A DNA stretch of 64,000 nucleotides, from contig JAWNZC010000347.1 of the NCBI GenBank assembly GCA_035771165.1, forward strand, positions 966,501 to 1,030,500. The letters are read 5' to 3'. A program made the translations under genes and the position numbers. The stretch is from Paragorgia papillata (lineage: Eukaryota > Cnidaria > Anthozoa > Scleralcyonacea > Coralliidae). The notes beneath the pieces are model-generated. The model made no database searches and was not told the DNA's origin. It saw nothing but the letters and a program-made list of their open reading frames with translations. Shown one piece after another: positions 1 through 10,884 of the stretch (position 1 is the first letter of the stretch; every line of letters begins with the position of its first letter).

Positions 1-940
1 AAATTTGTATCTACCTCGCAACGTAGTTCGGAACATTGCAACGTAAGTTCGGAATGTTCATTTCAATTATACGTATCGGATTTCAAAAGCAAGCTGAAAC
101 GGACTATAACAACTATCTAATTTTGCAGTGCGGGTGTCCTACATAAAAAGGACACCCACAATATTTTAGCAAATTTTAAACAAATTGATAATTGGTGTTG
201 TTGAATGTTGACGCGAAGTACATCTTTTCGTTTTTTATACATAATAATACTTTTTTTTTATAATATTTTTTTTAAAAGTTCTTGAAGTTGTCGTGAACTT
301 GTGAGGTTATCTTGTATGTTATGTATATATAGTTATTAGTTATCTAGTATATTCTATGAAGGACGCGGCCCTGTTTATGGCATTCTGCGAGACGCAGGAC
401 ACCCACAACTTTGAAAAGCTTCCAGAGTCCCGTAATTTTGTATTTAAATACTCACTCAGATACGACTGGAATAAAGGTCAACAACGTTCTGGCGAAGCCC
501 GAAGGCGCGCGGTGGACGATGGGAAGAAAGCATCGTCTTCCCATCGCCCACCGCACGCATTCCGCACGCCTCTGATCTTCCTCGGCCCACTCCCACCTTT
601 TGCTCGCGCGCCTTCGCCTCATTCAGGAACCACGAGAAAGCAGGCCCGTACGCAGGGAGGGTTCTTTGGGGGATGATCACATACATGTATATCTAATTCA
701 TGCAAAAACTGAGACTTTTATTTGCTATATATCGCCTTCCGTCCACACGTGAACTTAGTTCTAGTAAATGTTCTAGTAAAATTTTCCGTTTTCCCCAAAA
801 CGAGTTAAGTTCACTTTAAGAAAACTTTTATTTATTTATTTTTATTTATTTTTATTTATTTATTTATTTATTTATTATTTGCTTATTTATATTTATTTAT
901 TTATTCATAAAATGTATTTATTTATATTGATAGCCAAATT
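1..940. other. Left flank, AT-rich, no gene recognised
   Basis: No conserved coding segment was found. A GC-richer patch at about 480-660 gives open frames on both strands, but they look like a by-product of a short inverted repeat: bases 509-526 pair with 537-554. Such hairpin islands are typical of small transposon remnants. An (ATTT)n run lies at 836-905. Confidence 0.6.
836..905. repeat. (ATTT)n microsatellite
   Basis: Near-continuous TTTA/ATTT units with few interruptions. Confidence 0.85.
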
Positions 941-2033
941 GTTAGTCTCCCTCGCAGCCGTTGTTATAGACGGACGGCCAACCTCCATAAAAGTGTCTCA
1001 AAAACACCGTTGATGGCATTTTTTTGTTACAAGCAGGCAACCATGCCAGATCGTATCGGATAGTATATACTTTGAACGTGAGGGGGGTTGCCAGCCGTAA
1101 TTTTTAATTTATATACTAAAATTTATGTTTTTTTAAAAACACATTGTGATGAATGGGATTTCTGGGGAGTCATGCAAACTACGTTGGTGTTCTATTTTGA
1201 ATGGCTCACTTCAGAATGCATCCAATCAGCGTGCGTGAAGTTCTGATTAATAAACAAACAAGAAATATGGCGTAAATACACCTAAATATAATACTTCGAA
1301 GAAAAGCTACAACAACATAAGCTTGCAAAGAATCAGAAATTTATTTGCTCTGGTAGCTACAGGAAAGTCTCATATTCGTAAATGACTTCGTTTTATTTTG
1401 ATAATTTGCCGATACCGCCATGTATCTACTGTTATAAAGCTGAGCTTTTGTACTACAGTGTAGTGTTACTTATATTGTTCCTTAGACATTTAACTCACCG
1501 GTTCTGGCGGTTCAACAGTGCTATCTTGTGATACACGAAAGGCAACCGGTCTAGTCATCTTGATCAATGTCTAAGCTACATTTCTATGGTGGTTGCCTGC
1601 TTGTAACAAAAAGTTGGCTGCTTGTTGTGGCTGTTCTTCGAAGTGTTATATTTAGGTGAATTTGCGCCATGTTTCTTGTTCGTTTATGATTGTGTTATGC
1701 GAATTAGAATAATCAGAACTTCACGCGCGCTGATTGGATGCATTCTGAATTTAGCAATTCAAATAAAACACAAACGTAAATAGGCAGCACTTTACAGATA
1801 TCCCATCCATCACATTGTGCTTTCAAAAAGCTCTATATTTTACAAGTAGTATATAAATCAATAATTACAGATGGCAACCCCCCTCACCTTCAAAGTATGC
1901 ACTATCCGATACGATTTGGCATGGTTGCCTGCTTGTAACAAAAAATGCCATCAAAAGTAATATTTTGAAGCCTTGGCCGGCCGTCTATTAGTTGGGACCG
2001 ACCCTAACAACAGCTGCGAGGCCAGACTACCAA
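941..2033. mobile_element. Foldback-type inverted-repeat element, about 1.1 kb
   Basis: The two ends are long inverted repeats. The left arm (941 to about 1310) contains CTCGCAGCCGTTGTTA and GTTACAAGCAGGCAACCATG. The right arm (about 1640-2033) carries the reverse complements in reverse order. Both arms include TATCGGAT and CATCCAATCAGCG. No transposase frame is visible, so it is a non-autonomous foldback element. It ends only about 115 bp before the Rho GDI start codon, so it may contribute to that promoter or 5' UTR (inference). Confidence 0.75.
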
Positions 2034-2149
2034 ATTGTATGATAAATATGAAAACGGATATAGAAATTCACGTGGGTTGGTGTCACGTGATAAAACATCC
2101 GCCACGCCCGTAAAAAACTTTCTAGAGGAAGTATTGAGTTGATACGAAG

Positions 2150-5100
2150 ATGGCCGATAATGATGGTGCTCCGGTTGCGGCTTCTGCGAACATTGAAAGC
2201 GAGGAGATCGAAGAAACTCCAGGCTACACGGCCCCAGCACAGAAATCGCTAAAGGACATCACTGAATTGGATCAAGATGACGAATCGTTGATTACTTACA
2301 AGGCGAAATTACTTGAAGGAGCCGCGGACGTTCTAGGTAGGAATTAATAAGGAAGGACGCAGGCACTCATTCGTTTCGTTGTCAAATTACGTGATTTTCT
2401 TGTTATCTCAACCGAGGGTCAAACAGTGTTAATATTATATTATCGAATTAAACAATCGTACATTTTTCTAGACGAAGGTGGCAAGAACGTTTTGGTGAAA
2501 CAACTCGCCATAAAGGTGGAAGGCCGAGACGACATAAACATTGACCTCACCGGTAAGTGATGGAATTTTCCAAATTCCCTTCGAAAAGAAATCTTTGATG
2601 TCTAGTCTCACTATCTGTACTTCTGCTTCTTTTTTTTCCCAAGGGGATATATCGAAGTTAAAAGACTCCCCGATTGTCATCAAGGAGGGATCGGAATATC
2701 GAGTTGGAATAACTTTTAGAGTAAGTCGATCCCCTTGTATAGAATTTCTCCAACGAGTCGTTGACTGAAGTTTGTTCCGAAATTGGAAGACAGTGGCAAT
2801 ATTTGCCCCAAATTCCTTCGATTTGATGTAATTTGCGACTTAATTGCCGTTTATAAATTCTGATAAATTGTAACTGTACAACTTGGCTCCATGTCAAATG
2901 AAGTACCGTGAAAGAATTCTTAAACAAATTAAGCAATTCATTAAATTCACGAGAGCATAAACAAATTATTGAATTATCTACATAGATCATGTTTTGAACA
3001 AGGTTTTGAAAGATCTCGGCACAAGATTTAACCAAAACGTGTCCAATGTTAGATCTAGTATTGTATATAGAATGGGAAAGTGACAATTTAATAGTCACCC
3101 CGACGATCAGACAAAAGAAAATGCGTGTGGAATTTGCATGTGGACAATAAAAACTAATCAATTGAAATCAGGTAAATATTTTTAGCAAAACGTACTGCGA
3201 TTTTCAGTTGAACTTTTACTGTCGTGGCAATAGAAGCGTTCCTAAAATATTTTTGCCATTCATTTGCTATGTTTGACCAATTCATTTGATGAAAATTATT
3301 GCTAACTTCCTGTTGAATTTGATTGGTTTCTGGTATTTAAACAACCAATAAGGAAAAGGATTATTTGCCAAACACCAAATTCCAATCTCATTCCTAGAGC
3401 CCACGTTCCTCACCCGGGAAACGAGAGACTCTGGGAAACGAGAGACTCTGGGAAACGAGAGACTCTGGGATAATCCGTTTCACATCGATATTTCATTGGC
3501 TGATGAACACAGTGAACTCTATATAACTCTTCTTCCGGATAACAAGAATCCTGTGATGGCGTGAACGGATTATCCCAGAGCCTCTCGTTTCCCACCCGCT
3601 GGGTAAGGGAAACGTGGGCTCTGGGAACGAGATTGATCAAATTCAAAACATAATTCAAAACAGGAAGTTGTCAACGAATCTTATCAAATGAATTGTTCAA
3701 CTTGAGGAATATTATTGCAACGATATTTTAGGAACACAACAGTAATATCAACGGAAGTTTTGAATGTTTGAGCATTTTGACCAATAGAAATTAAGGCGTT
3801 GCCCAAACTTTTAAATTTGCCCTTGGTAACGTATGCATTTCAATATTCAAACTTTTCAATAAAACTTTCCGAGTCTGAGTTCAACTGAAAATTGCAGTAT
3901 CTTAGGGGCCGATTACATGGACCGGGCTGGCCCGGTTAACCGGGATGAGTTTACGAAACAATTACATGGAGTGGGCTAGCCCGGTAAGCTGGGATGATTT
4001 CAGGCCAAAATTCACTAAATAAGGGCAAAGCTACGTTAGTTTTACTTCAGTTTTATATATATATATATATATATACATATAATTAGTCTTATTTATTTTG
4101 TAAGCCCATACAAAACAATTACATGGTCCGAGCAGGTAAGCTGGGATGATTTCAGGCCAAAATTCACAATTATCAAGTAAATAAGGGCAAAGCTACGTTA
4201 GTTTTACTTCAGTTTTATATATATATATATATATATATAGTCTTATTTATTTTGTAAGCCCATCCTTAATAAAAAGATTGTTATAATCCACGAAATTGTC
4301 TTCACGAAGACTAATTAATTTATTAAATCTTCACTATGATCAAGAAACACACAAACAACATTTTGATGTTCTATTTCAGTTCCTTTGACTGCATGTCCAA
4401 CAGCGTGGAGGCTAATTGCACTTTTTATTCAAATTACCTTAATCTAACCTCTCCCTCGTTCATCAACTTTACATGACTAAAACTCCAATGTGGTTCTCAT
4501 TAACTACACTTAAACCTATAAAAAACTTAGAAAATTGGCCGACCAATCTCATTTAATGTCTGAGCAACTTTATAGTGGGTTGGACATATTTGTCCTACCG
4601 GAGTGAAATCATTATAATCCACACTGAGGGTAGCACTGCAGTAACTAGTGTTCATGGTCTGCCTGTCTTCAATTTTCTATTAATTTTGATAATGGTCATA
4701 ATTTGTTATTTTAGGTGCAACGAGAGATAGTGTCAGGGTTAAAGTACTTTCAGGTGACTTACAGAAAGGGCATTCGAGGTATAAATAGTTGTTTGACTTG
4801 TAGGCTACCCATGTCATTGTGATTACTATGTGAACCTCAATAAACCCAAGATTACTGTATGAATGGGTTAGCTTGCCTCGCTAGACCCGTGATTGTTGTG
4901 CGATTCCTGCAATCATCGCATCTGGCTGTTAAAAATGCAAAAACATTTATTTTAATAAGTGCAGTAACTTTTTATTTATCGTAATTTTTACTGGTAACTA
5001 GTTACATTTCTGTTAATGTACATACTGTATTTTCTGGGCGATAACCCACACAGCGTATAAACCCGCATAGCAACAAAAATGTCACTTTTGGAAAATAAGT

Positions 5101-5603
5101 CGGCGTATTACCCGCACCATCAGATAATCTGCAGCTGCTAATAATAGCTTTTTGATAACAATCTCTAACATCGCAAGATGAAAGTAGAATCCTTGGTCTC
5201 TGGTCTTCGTGATGATGTTGTCTTAAGAATTCAACAGATTACCCGCACCACCTATTACCTGCACCAATTATGTTTCCTAGCAAAATTAAGAGATAACCCG
5301 TGGGTTATCGCCCAGAAAATACATTAACTAACTGTAATTAGTTACAAAAAATAAAACATTGGTTGTTAATCACACATTTTTGTTTCTCCCTTTCTGCATT
5401 TTCTAGTTGATAAGTCTCAATTCATGGTGGGTAGCTATGGACCCAAGACAGAAGCTCACGTCTATGTAACCCCTGGAGAAGAAGCTCCTAAGGGAATGGT
5501 ATCAAGAGGTCACTACACTGTAAAAAGCAAGTTCACAGATGATGATAAAGATATCCATTTGGAGTGGGAATGGTCATTTGATATTAAGAAAGCCTGGGAA
5601 TAA
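2150..5603 (+). CDS. ARHGDIA: Rho GDP-dissociation inhibitor (5 coding exons)
   Basis: Cytosolic chaperone that extracts prenylated Rho/Rac/Cdc42 from membranes and blocks GDP release. Coding exons: 2150-2336, 2472-2552, 2644-2720, 4715-4778, 5407-5603. All joins keep frame and use GT/AG, giving 201 aa (human proteins are about 200-204 aa). An acidic N-terminal regulatory arm (residues 1 to about 60, rich in E/D) is followed by the immunoglobulin-like lipid-binding domain. Diagnostic strings are [35 protein letters not shown] and the C-terminal [20 protein letters not shown]. The start is the first ATG after upstream stops, and MADNDG resembles family N-termini. Intron 3 is long and holds a MITE and a local duplication. 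It is probably the single invertebrate counterpart of ARHGDIA/B/G, so the vertebrate symbol is only a group label. Confidence 0.93.
3384..3634. mobile_element. MITE family A, copy 1 (AATCTCGTTCCCAGAGCC ends)
   Basis: Terminal inverted repeats AATCTC-TTCC-AGAGCCCACGTT and AACGTGGGCTCTGGGAACGA enclose about 250 bp with a CCCGGGAAACGAGAG motif. Other copies are at 22101-22366 and 56050-56464. The element sits in Rho GDI intron 3. CCGGGAAACGAGAGACTC-type units are locally triplicated at the left end. There is no coding capacity. Confidence 0.8.
3970..4270. repeat. Tandem duplication, about 152-bp unit
   Basis: The block running from AAGCTGGGATGATTTCAGG through GGGCAAAGCTACGTTAG to an (AT)n run occurs twice, offset by about 152 bp (AAGCTGGG at 3986 and 4138). 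It is in Rho GDI intron 3. Confidence 0.75.
5026..5323. mobile_element. Short inverted-repeat element in Rho GDI intron 4
   Basis: Ends TGTATTTTCTGGGCGATAAC and GTTATCGCCCAGAAAATACA are perfect inverted repeats about 300 bp apart. Internal TTACCCGCACCA motifs repeat. No open frame, so probably a MITE. The superfamily is not assigned because the target duplication is unclear. Confidence 0.7.
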
Positions 5604-5975
5604 TAGACAAATTTTAACAAAAGGAATGAACTAGCCAAGCTATTCTAAATTCTTTACCTTACATGTAACATGATTATTTTCTTAACAGTGTAATAATTTC
5701 GAATTAGTTTATTTTTCTCGTGAGTTTGGATGGATGGGAAATAGCAATATAGCATAAGAAGGGAGTTAATGAAAAGAACTTTGCACAATGTTGCAAAAGG
5801 TGTTGTATCTATTTAATAATGAATTGCTCATGGTGCTCAATTGTAGCATTTTGCTAGTTTAAAGTTTTGTAATATGTTTTGAAATAATGAAACAGCGAAC
5901 CTTATATCTATAGACCAACTGCATTTATTGTGAATATTTAAAACTTTTACTACTTTAATTGGCATATTATAAAGT

Positions 5976-6075
5976 TTATAATATGCCAATTACACTGGAC
6001 TGGACTTTGGATGGGACTTCGGACTTTGGACCGGACGTTAAACTTAACTTTGGACTGGACTTTGGAATGGACTTT
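5976..6075. repeat. GGACTTTGGA-type minisatellite
   Basis: Imperfect 10-15-bp units (GGACTTTGGA, GGACTGGACTTTGG) repeated between Rho GDI and LYRM7. Confidence 0.6.
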
Positions 6076-6082
6076 GAAACTT

Positions 6083-6327
6083 GAATATTATTGAAATCAC
6101 TAGAGTGGTAAATTGTCGGATCGAAAACGAACGTTGGAGGTCCATTTGAATGTACCACGTGATGCGAAATTAATCATCACGTGACAAATCTGTGAGCATT
6201 CATTGGATAACATTAAAAATGTTGATCACGAGGTGCATTCATTTCGCATCACGTGGTACATTCAAATGGACCTCCAACGTTCGTTTTCGATCCGACAATT
6301 TACCACTCTAGTGGTTTCGATAATATC
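6083..6327. repeat. Inverted repeat with CACGTG cores in the Rho GDI-LYRM7 spacer
   Basis: About 80-bp near-perfect arms (6083-6170 and 6240-6327) carry TAAATTGTCGGATCGAAAAC and ACCACGTGATGCG. The centre has another TCACGTGA. It is most likely a small MITE. Because it lies about 140 bp upstream of the LYRM7 ATG, the palindromic E-box-like CACGTG sites could act in its promoter (inference). Confidence 0.75.
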
Positions 6328-6466
6328 TTAAAGCGGGGCTTTCTGTTGCCTGGGCGTGGCTTCAGCGATACCTAATAACAGGGTTACTCAAAGTACAGAA
6401 ATGATAAACGTATCCCGCTTTTCAAAAATCGTGGGCTCAGCTAGAATATAAATTTTAACATTCACC

Positions 6467-8124
6467 ATGTCCGTGCGAAGAAAGGTAAGTTTTCAATTTG
6501 TTATTAAGTCTTGTATACTAAAAAATTATAGTTGGACACATTTTAATAGACCGTATTTAGACTTTGGCTTGGTAGTGAACTTTGTTCTCACATGACCGTA
6601 TCTATAAACTTCAGTCATTAACAGATTTTAAAAGTGAAGTGTCAAGTGTCAACGTATTAAATTTTTCGTTACCTACATATATGCATGATTTTGATGATCA
6701 CAGAATAGGAGCTGGTAGAAAATTATGCAAAATTATCTCTAGCCTTGGGGGGAGGGTTGAAGGGCTATGCCATGAGAGAATTGCCTACTGTAAGTTGGAG
6801 ACAATTTTGGAGCCAATCATACCTATATGATTCAGACACTTTCTCCTCTTTTTCTCACTCCTCTTTTTCTCATTCTCATTCTCCTCAATTCCACATTTTC
6901 TTTTTTTCACTTTTTTTCCCCTAACTCTTCCTCATTCTTTTCCTTCTCTCTCTTCCTTTTTCTCTTTCTCCCTCACTCGATCGTTTCTTTTTCTCCTCAT
7001 TTTCCCTCACATTTTCCTTAACCTCTTCCTCCTCACATTTCTCTCTTCTCACTCTTCTTTTTCCACTTAAATCCTCCTTCATTTTCTCCCCACTTTCAGT
7101 TTCCTCTTCAACTTTCTTCTCTTTCTCACTTTATTATTCCTTTTCCCTGCCCTGTTTTCATTCTCTAGCTTTTCTTTCTCTTTATTTTCTTGCTTCTCTA
7201 ATTCTTCTTCTTCCAAAGTTCTTTTTCACTCAATCTTCTCTTGCTCCTTACTTTTCCTTATCACTCTCTTCCTTCCCCCCACTTTCCTCTTCCCACTCCT
7301 CTACTTTTAACAACTTTGATGTAATATATCATACACGAGGAGGAGTGTTTCATCAGGATATCCAAACACCGAGACGTTTGTTGGATTTGGAAACTGAGGT
7401 GAAGCTGAGGTTTTTGAACAAACTTCGAGGTGTTTGGATATCCTGATGAAACACTCCTCTGAGTGTATGATATAGCATCTCAAACAAATCAGTATTTTAA
7501 GAGAAAATCAAGATGAAAGTTTGCTTAATTTATGTAATTTCTTCCTCCAATATCCAAACCACTGACGTGGTACTGATTTCCTTTGTGTTTTCTTCATGAA
7601 TTATTAATGAGTTTGAGATGCCGATATATAATAATATACTAATATCCACATGGGAAGAGTGCGAACAAGACTCGAGGACCCATGCGAGGTGCTCCCCCAT
7701 AATATATAAATCAACTAGACTTATACCAACTACATAAACACCAAAACGCACCACCATACGCGCACATAACCTCATAGAATAACATAGCTAAGAACAATAT
7801 AACTGATTAGAAACCATAAACTCTTTTGTTAATGTGTAGGTGTTGCTGTGCTACAGAACGTTACACAGAACAAGTCAAGAAGTATTCAAAGGTGACCATG
7901 ACATGTTAGAAGCATCGAAGAGAAAGATTAAGGAAGAGTTCTCAAAAAATATATCAGAGAAAAATCCAAGTCGTATTGAAGAACTACTTAAAACTGCTGA
8001 AGAAACAGAAGAGGTTTTGCGACGACTTATAGTACAAGGCATTCGGAAACCAAATGGGACATACAGACTAAATTTCACAGAAAACACTGTACTAGAAGAT
8101 AATGCACCTTTGCCAAAAGTTTGA
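6467..8124 (+). CDS. LYRM7: LYRM7, mitochondrial complex III assembly factor (2 coding exons)
   Basis: LYR-motif chaperone (Mzm1 homologue) that stabilises the Rieske iron-sulfur protein UQCRFS1 in the mitochondrial matrix before its insertion into complex III. Exon 1 is 6467-6484 (MSVRRK, followed by GTAAGT). Exon 2 is 7840-8124. The join is phase 0 and gives 100 aa (human 104). Recognisable segments are the YRTLHRTSQEVFKGD helix, KIKEEFSKN, IEELLKTAEETEEVLRRLIVQGI and a TYRLNF C-terminal stretch. The tiny first exon before VLL matches the human split (MGRAVK then VLQLF). The usual L-Y-R tripeptide appears as CYRTLHR, so the motif is present as YR. The rest of the gene is in one exon, unlike the multi-exon vertebrate gene. 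Intron 1 holds a pyrimidine tract and a hairpin repeat. Confidence 0.87.
6826..7315. repeat. Degenerate pyrimidine-rich tract (CTCTTT/CTTCTC)
   Basis: About 490 bp almost free of purines on the + strand, with irregular TTCTC, CTTTTTC and CTCCTC words. It lies in LYRM7 intron 1. The open frame through it is low-complexity L/F/S and is not a gene. Confidence 0.85.
7320..7640. mobile_element. Hairpin repeat family H, copy 1
   Basis: CACGAGGAGGAGTGTTTCATC and its inverted partner GATGAAACACTCCTC flank CAAACACCGAGACGTTTG-type sequence. The right part ends in TTCATGAATTATTAATGAG. Related blocks occur at 17948-18245, 22741-22780, 35140-35335 and 50205-50445, sharing the GAGTGTTT(T/C)ATCA hairpin and/or the ATTATTAATGAG end. 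Non-coding. Confidence 0.6.
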
Positions 8125-8325
8125 GTGAATCTAAAAGGCATGTTTAAAAGACAATCTTTTCCACATTGGTTATTTTTTTATTCTTAGAGCCAGTGCAACC
8201 TGGTTTACAGGTTAATAATTATTTAAAATATTATTATAACACAGAATCCTCTCCTGGTAATTTTTATACAAACATGGTGTTATTAATCATCCTCATAAAC
8301 ATTTTACCTCTATATTATATATAAT

Positions 8326-9205
8326 CACCATTATATCACCATCATATCATCACCATCCCCATCATATCACCATCACATCACCATCATTACCACCATCACC
8401 ATCTTATCACCATCATCACTATCATCACCATCATATCACCATCATTACCACCATCACCATCTTATCACCATCATATCACTATCATCACCATCATATCACC
8501 ATCAAGATCACCATCACCATTATATTACCATCATATCACCATCATATCACCATCACTGCCATCACCATCATCACCACCATCATCATCACCATCATATCAC
8601 CATCATATCACCGTCATATCACTATTATCACCATCATATCACCATCATCACCATCATATCACCATCAAGATCACCATCACCATTATATTACCATCATATC
8701 ACCATCATATCACCATCACTGCCATCACCATCATCACCACCATCATATCACCATCATATCACCATCATCACCATCATATCACCATCAAGATCACCATCAC
8801 CATTATATTACCATCATATCACCATCATATCACCATCACTGCCATCACCATCATCATCACCATCATATCACCATCATATCACCATCATATCACCGTCATA
8901 TCACTATTATCACCATCATATCACTATCATCACCATCATATCAAGATCACCATCATATCACATCACCATCATATCACCATATATCACCATCATATCACTA
9001 TCACCATCATATCACTATCATTACCACCATCACCATCACTGCCATGAACATCAACATCATTATCATCACCACCATCATCACCATTATATCACCATCATCA
9101 CCACTACCACAATCACCATCATTATCACCACCATCAACATCATCATCACCATGACCATCATGTCACCATCATATCACCATCTCCATCATATCACCATCAT
9201 CAAGT
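8326..9205. repeat. ATCACCATCATAT minisatellite, about 0.9 kb
   Basis: Dense array of CATCATATCACCATCA, ATCACCATCATCACC and TCACCATTATATTACC variants with a higher-order unit of about 100-130 bp (the block CATCAAGATCACCATCAC recurs at about 8500, 8660 and 8780). It lies between LYRM7 and ACSL. Confidence 0.9.
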
Positions 9206-9769
9206 GGCAATTATACAGGCATATTTTTATCAAACATTTGTGTATCTCGTGGTATTACTTCGGCGTGGACCGTGGTTGAATACATTGTGTTGTGGTTTAT
9301 TAGAATCTAAGAATACAGATGCACTGTCCCTTTTTAAAAAGAGATTCCGCAAACATGGGGGTCTCCTTTCCTGCCTGACTCAACTTAAAAGCTTAGCGTC
9401 TCCTCTTAGGAAAAAATTCTATAGGAATTCCTATTAGATTTTGGCCCAATTTCCTATAGGAAATAATTAGGCCAAAATCTAATTGTATTTCTTCATTGTT
9501 TGTTTAATTAAATTGCCACAAGATTACATAAACGTACACTACATACAAAACTGGTACAACAGAATTAAATAACTAGTGGTGAGGAAACCCAACTAGAAAC
9601 CACAAGGACTTTATAATATTACTGTAATTATGGGCACACACTGGTTATAGGAGGCTGGATGCTGCTGTTAGATTTTTATCTACAGTAATTAAATGTACAG
9701 TAATTAAATGTACAGTAATTAAATGTCACGATAGTATAAATCAGGAAAAAATACAAAATAAGATTCTTA
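9206..9769. other. Intergenic, palindromic TATAGGAATTCCTAT motifs only
   Basis: No gene recognised. A 77-codon open frame at 9204-9437 matches no family I know. TATAGGAATTCCTATTAGAT and an inverted copy (9434-9482) form a hairpin. The same motif recurs right of the neighbouring MITE (10236-10320), so the MITE appears to have landed inside this older repeat. Confidence 0.5.
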
Positions 9770-10224
9770 GGGCGCTTTCCAATTGACAAGGTTAGACCGG
9801 TCAGTCCGGCCAGAATGGTCTTGCTTTTGATTAGGACCAAATTTTCCAGTCAGACCATCCCTAGCCTGATTGTCAGACGGTATGGTGTTCGCTCACTCCA
9901 CCTCCCCGTCTGATGGACTTCACGGGGTTTCATGTTCTGTGACGTATTATCCTTTAACCAATCAGAGTGAAGGTTTTAGTTTTTGAGAACTAATTATGTA
10001 TGCAAGGAAGCCCGAAAAGTGAAACAAATGCATTGCGATTGGCTGCTGCAATACAAAGGATAATACGTCACAGAACATGAAACCCCGTGAAGTCCATCAG
10101 ACGGGGAGGTGGAGTGAGCGAACACCATACAGTCTGATAATCAGGCTAGACCATCCCAGGCCTCAAACGAATCGTGTCCATTTAACCGGACTGACCGGTC
10201 TAACCCTGTAAATGGAAAGCCCCC
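9770..10224. mobile_element. MITE with TTA target duplication, carrying a nested MITE
   Basis: Inverted ends GGGCGCTTTCC...GGTTAGACCGGTCAGTCCGG and the right-hand complement GACTGACCGGTCTAACCC...GGAAAGCCCCC. TTA flanks both sides (9767-9769 and 10225-10227). A 3-bp TTA/TAA duplication is typical of PIF/Harbinger. Removing the nested element and one copy of its target duplication leaves about 159 bp. Confidence 0.8.
9862..10148. mobile_element. MITE family B, copy 1 (TAGCCTGATT ends, 9-bp target duplication)
   Basis: 287 bp with ends TAGCCTGATTGTCAGACGG / CTGATAATCAGGCTA. It is flanked by the perfect 9-bp duplication GACCATCCC (9853-9861 and 10149-10157). A second copy of exactly 287 bp at 54603-54889 has its own 9-bp duplication. 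Nine-bp duplications point to Mutator-like or a similar superfamily. It is inserted inside the 9770-10224 element. Confidence 0.9.
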
Positions 10225-10390
10225 TTATATAATTTCCTATAGGAATTCCTATTGAATAGGTGAATTTCTATTGAATTAATTCTATAGAAATTTAAAATTC
10301 CTATCGATTTTTTCTATTTCGGTGAGTTTTTCTTAAATCTTTAAATATCTACTAAGTTGTTATAAATTACGGTTTATAGCTAGAAGTCTA

Positions 10391-10643
10391 CAATCCTGGC
10401 CAAAATTAACTCGGACAGTCGCGTAAAACGAACTTAAGCGCATCAATTCCTAAGATTATGTTCAAATAACATCGCCCCCCACTACCCCCGTTCAATGTTG
10501 GTTAGAAAATGAAATGCAAAGTATGTTCAGCGCAAATTTTTATCAACATTGAATGGGGGGAGCGGCGGGAATGATTTTTAGAAGGAAATTTTATATCAGA
10601 TGTGATTTAAGGCAAGGTGTCCGAGTGATTTTGACCAGGATTG
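10391..10643. mobile_element. Tc1/mariner-type MITE
   Basis: Ends CAATCCTGGCCAAAATTA and TGATTTTGACCAGGATTG are inverted repeats flanked by TA dinucleotides (10389-10390 and 10644-10645). 253 bp with an inner hairpin (CATTGAATGGGGG-type). The TA duplication and CAATCCTGG end resemble Tc1-like transposons. No transposase. Confidence 0.8.
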
Positions 10644-10884
10644 TAGAATGACATGACAGCTGCGGACCGCGGACCGCGGTCACGGACGTTTACAGAGGTG
10701 TATGCTTCAGTGGGGAGCCATAACAAGCCCACACCCCGCCGGGCAAGAAATGAAGCTTTTGAGGACAAATATGCAAAAATTGAAGGACAACCTACTTGGA
10801 GCTGATTAAGTAGCCTTAAGTATTGGCGTGTCTACTGCAGCAGCGGGAACAGCGTATTGTTTGAACAACTCCAATAGTTCGTCC

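Noticed and set aside
356..676. A small gene in the left flank
   Set aside because: Open on both strands because of a GC-rich hairpin; no family similarity or splice context.
8326..9205. CRISPR-like array in the ATCACCATCATAT block
   Set aside because: Units vary in length with no unique spacers, in a eukaryotic context. It is a minisatellite.
9204..9437. A 77-codon gene after the ATCACC minisatellite
   Set aside because: No recognisable domain, no codon-like pattern, and it ends in a palindromic repeat.
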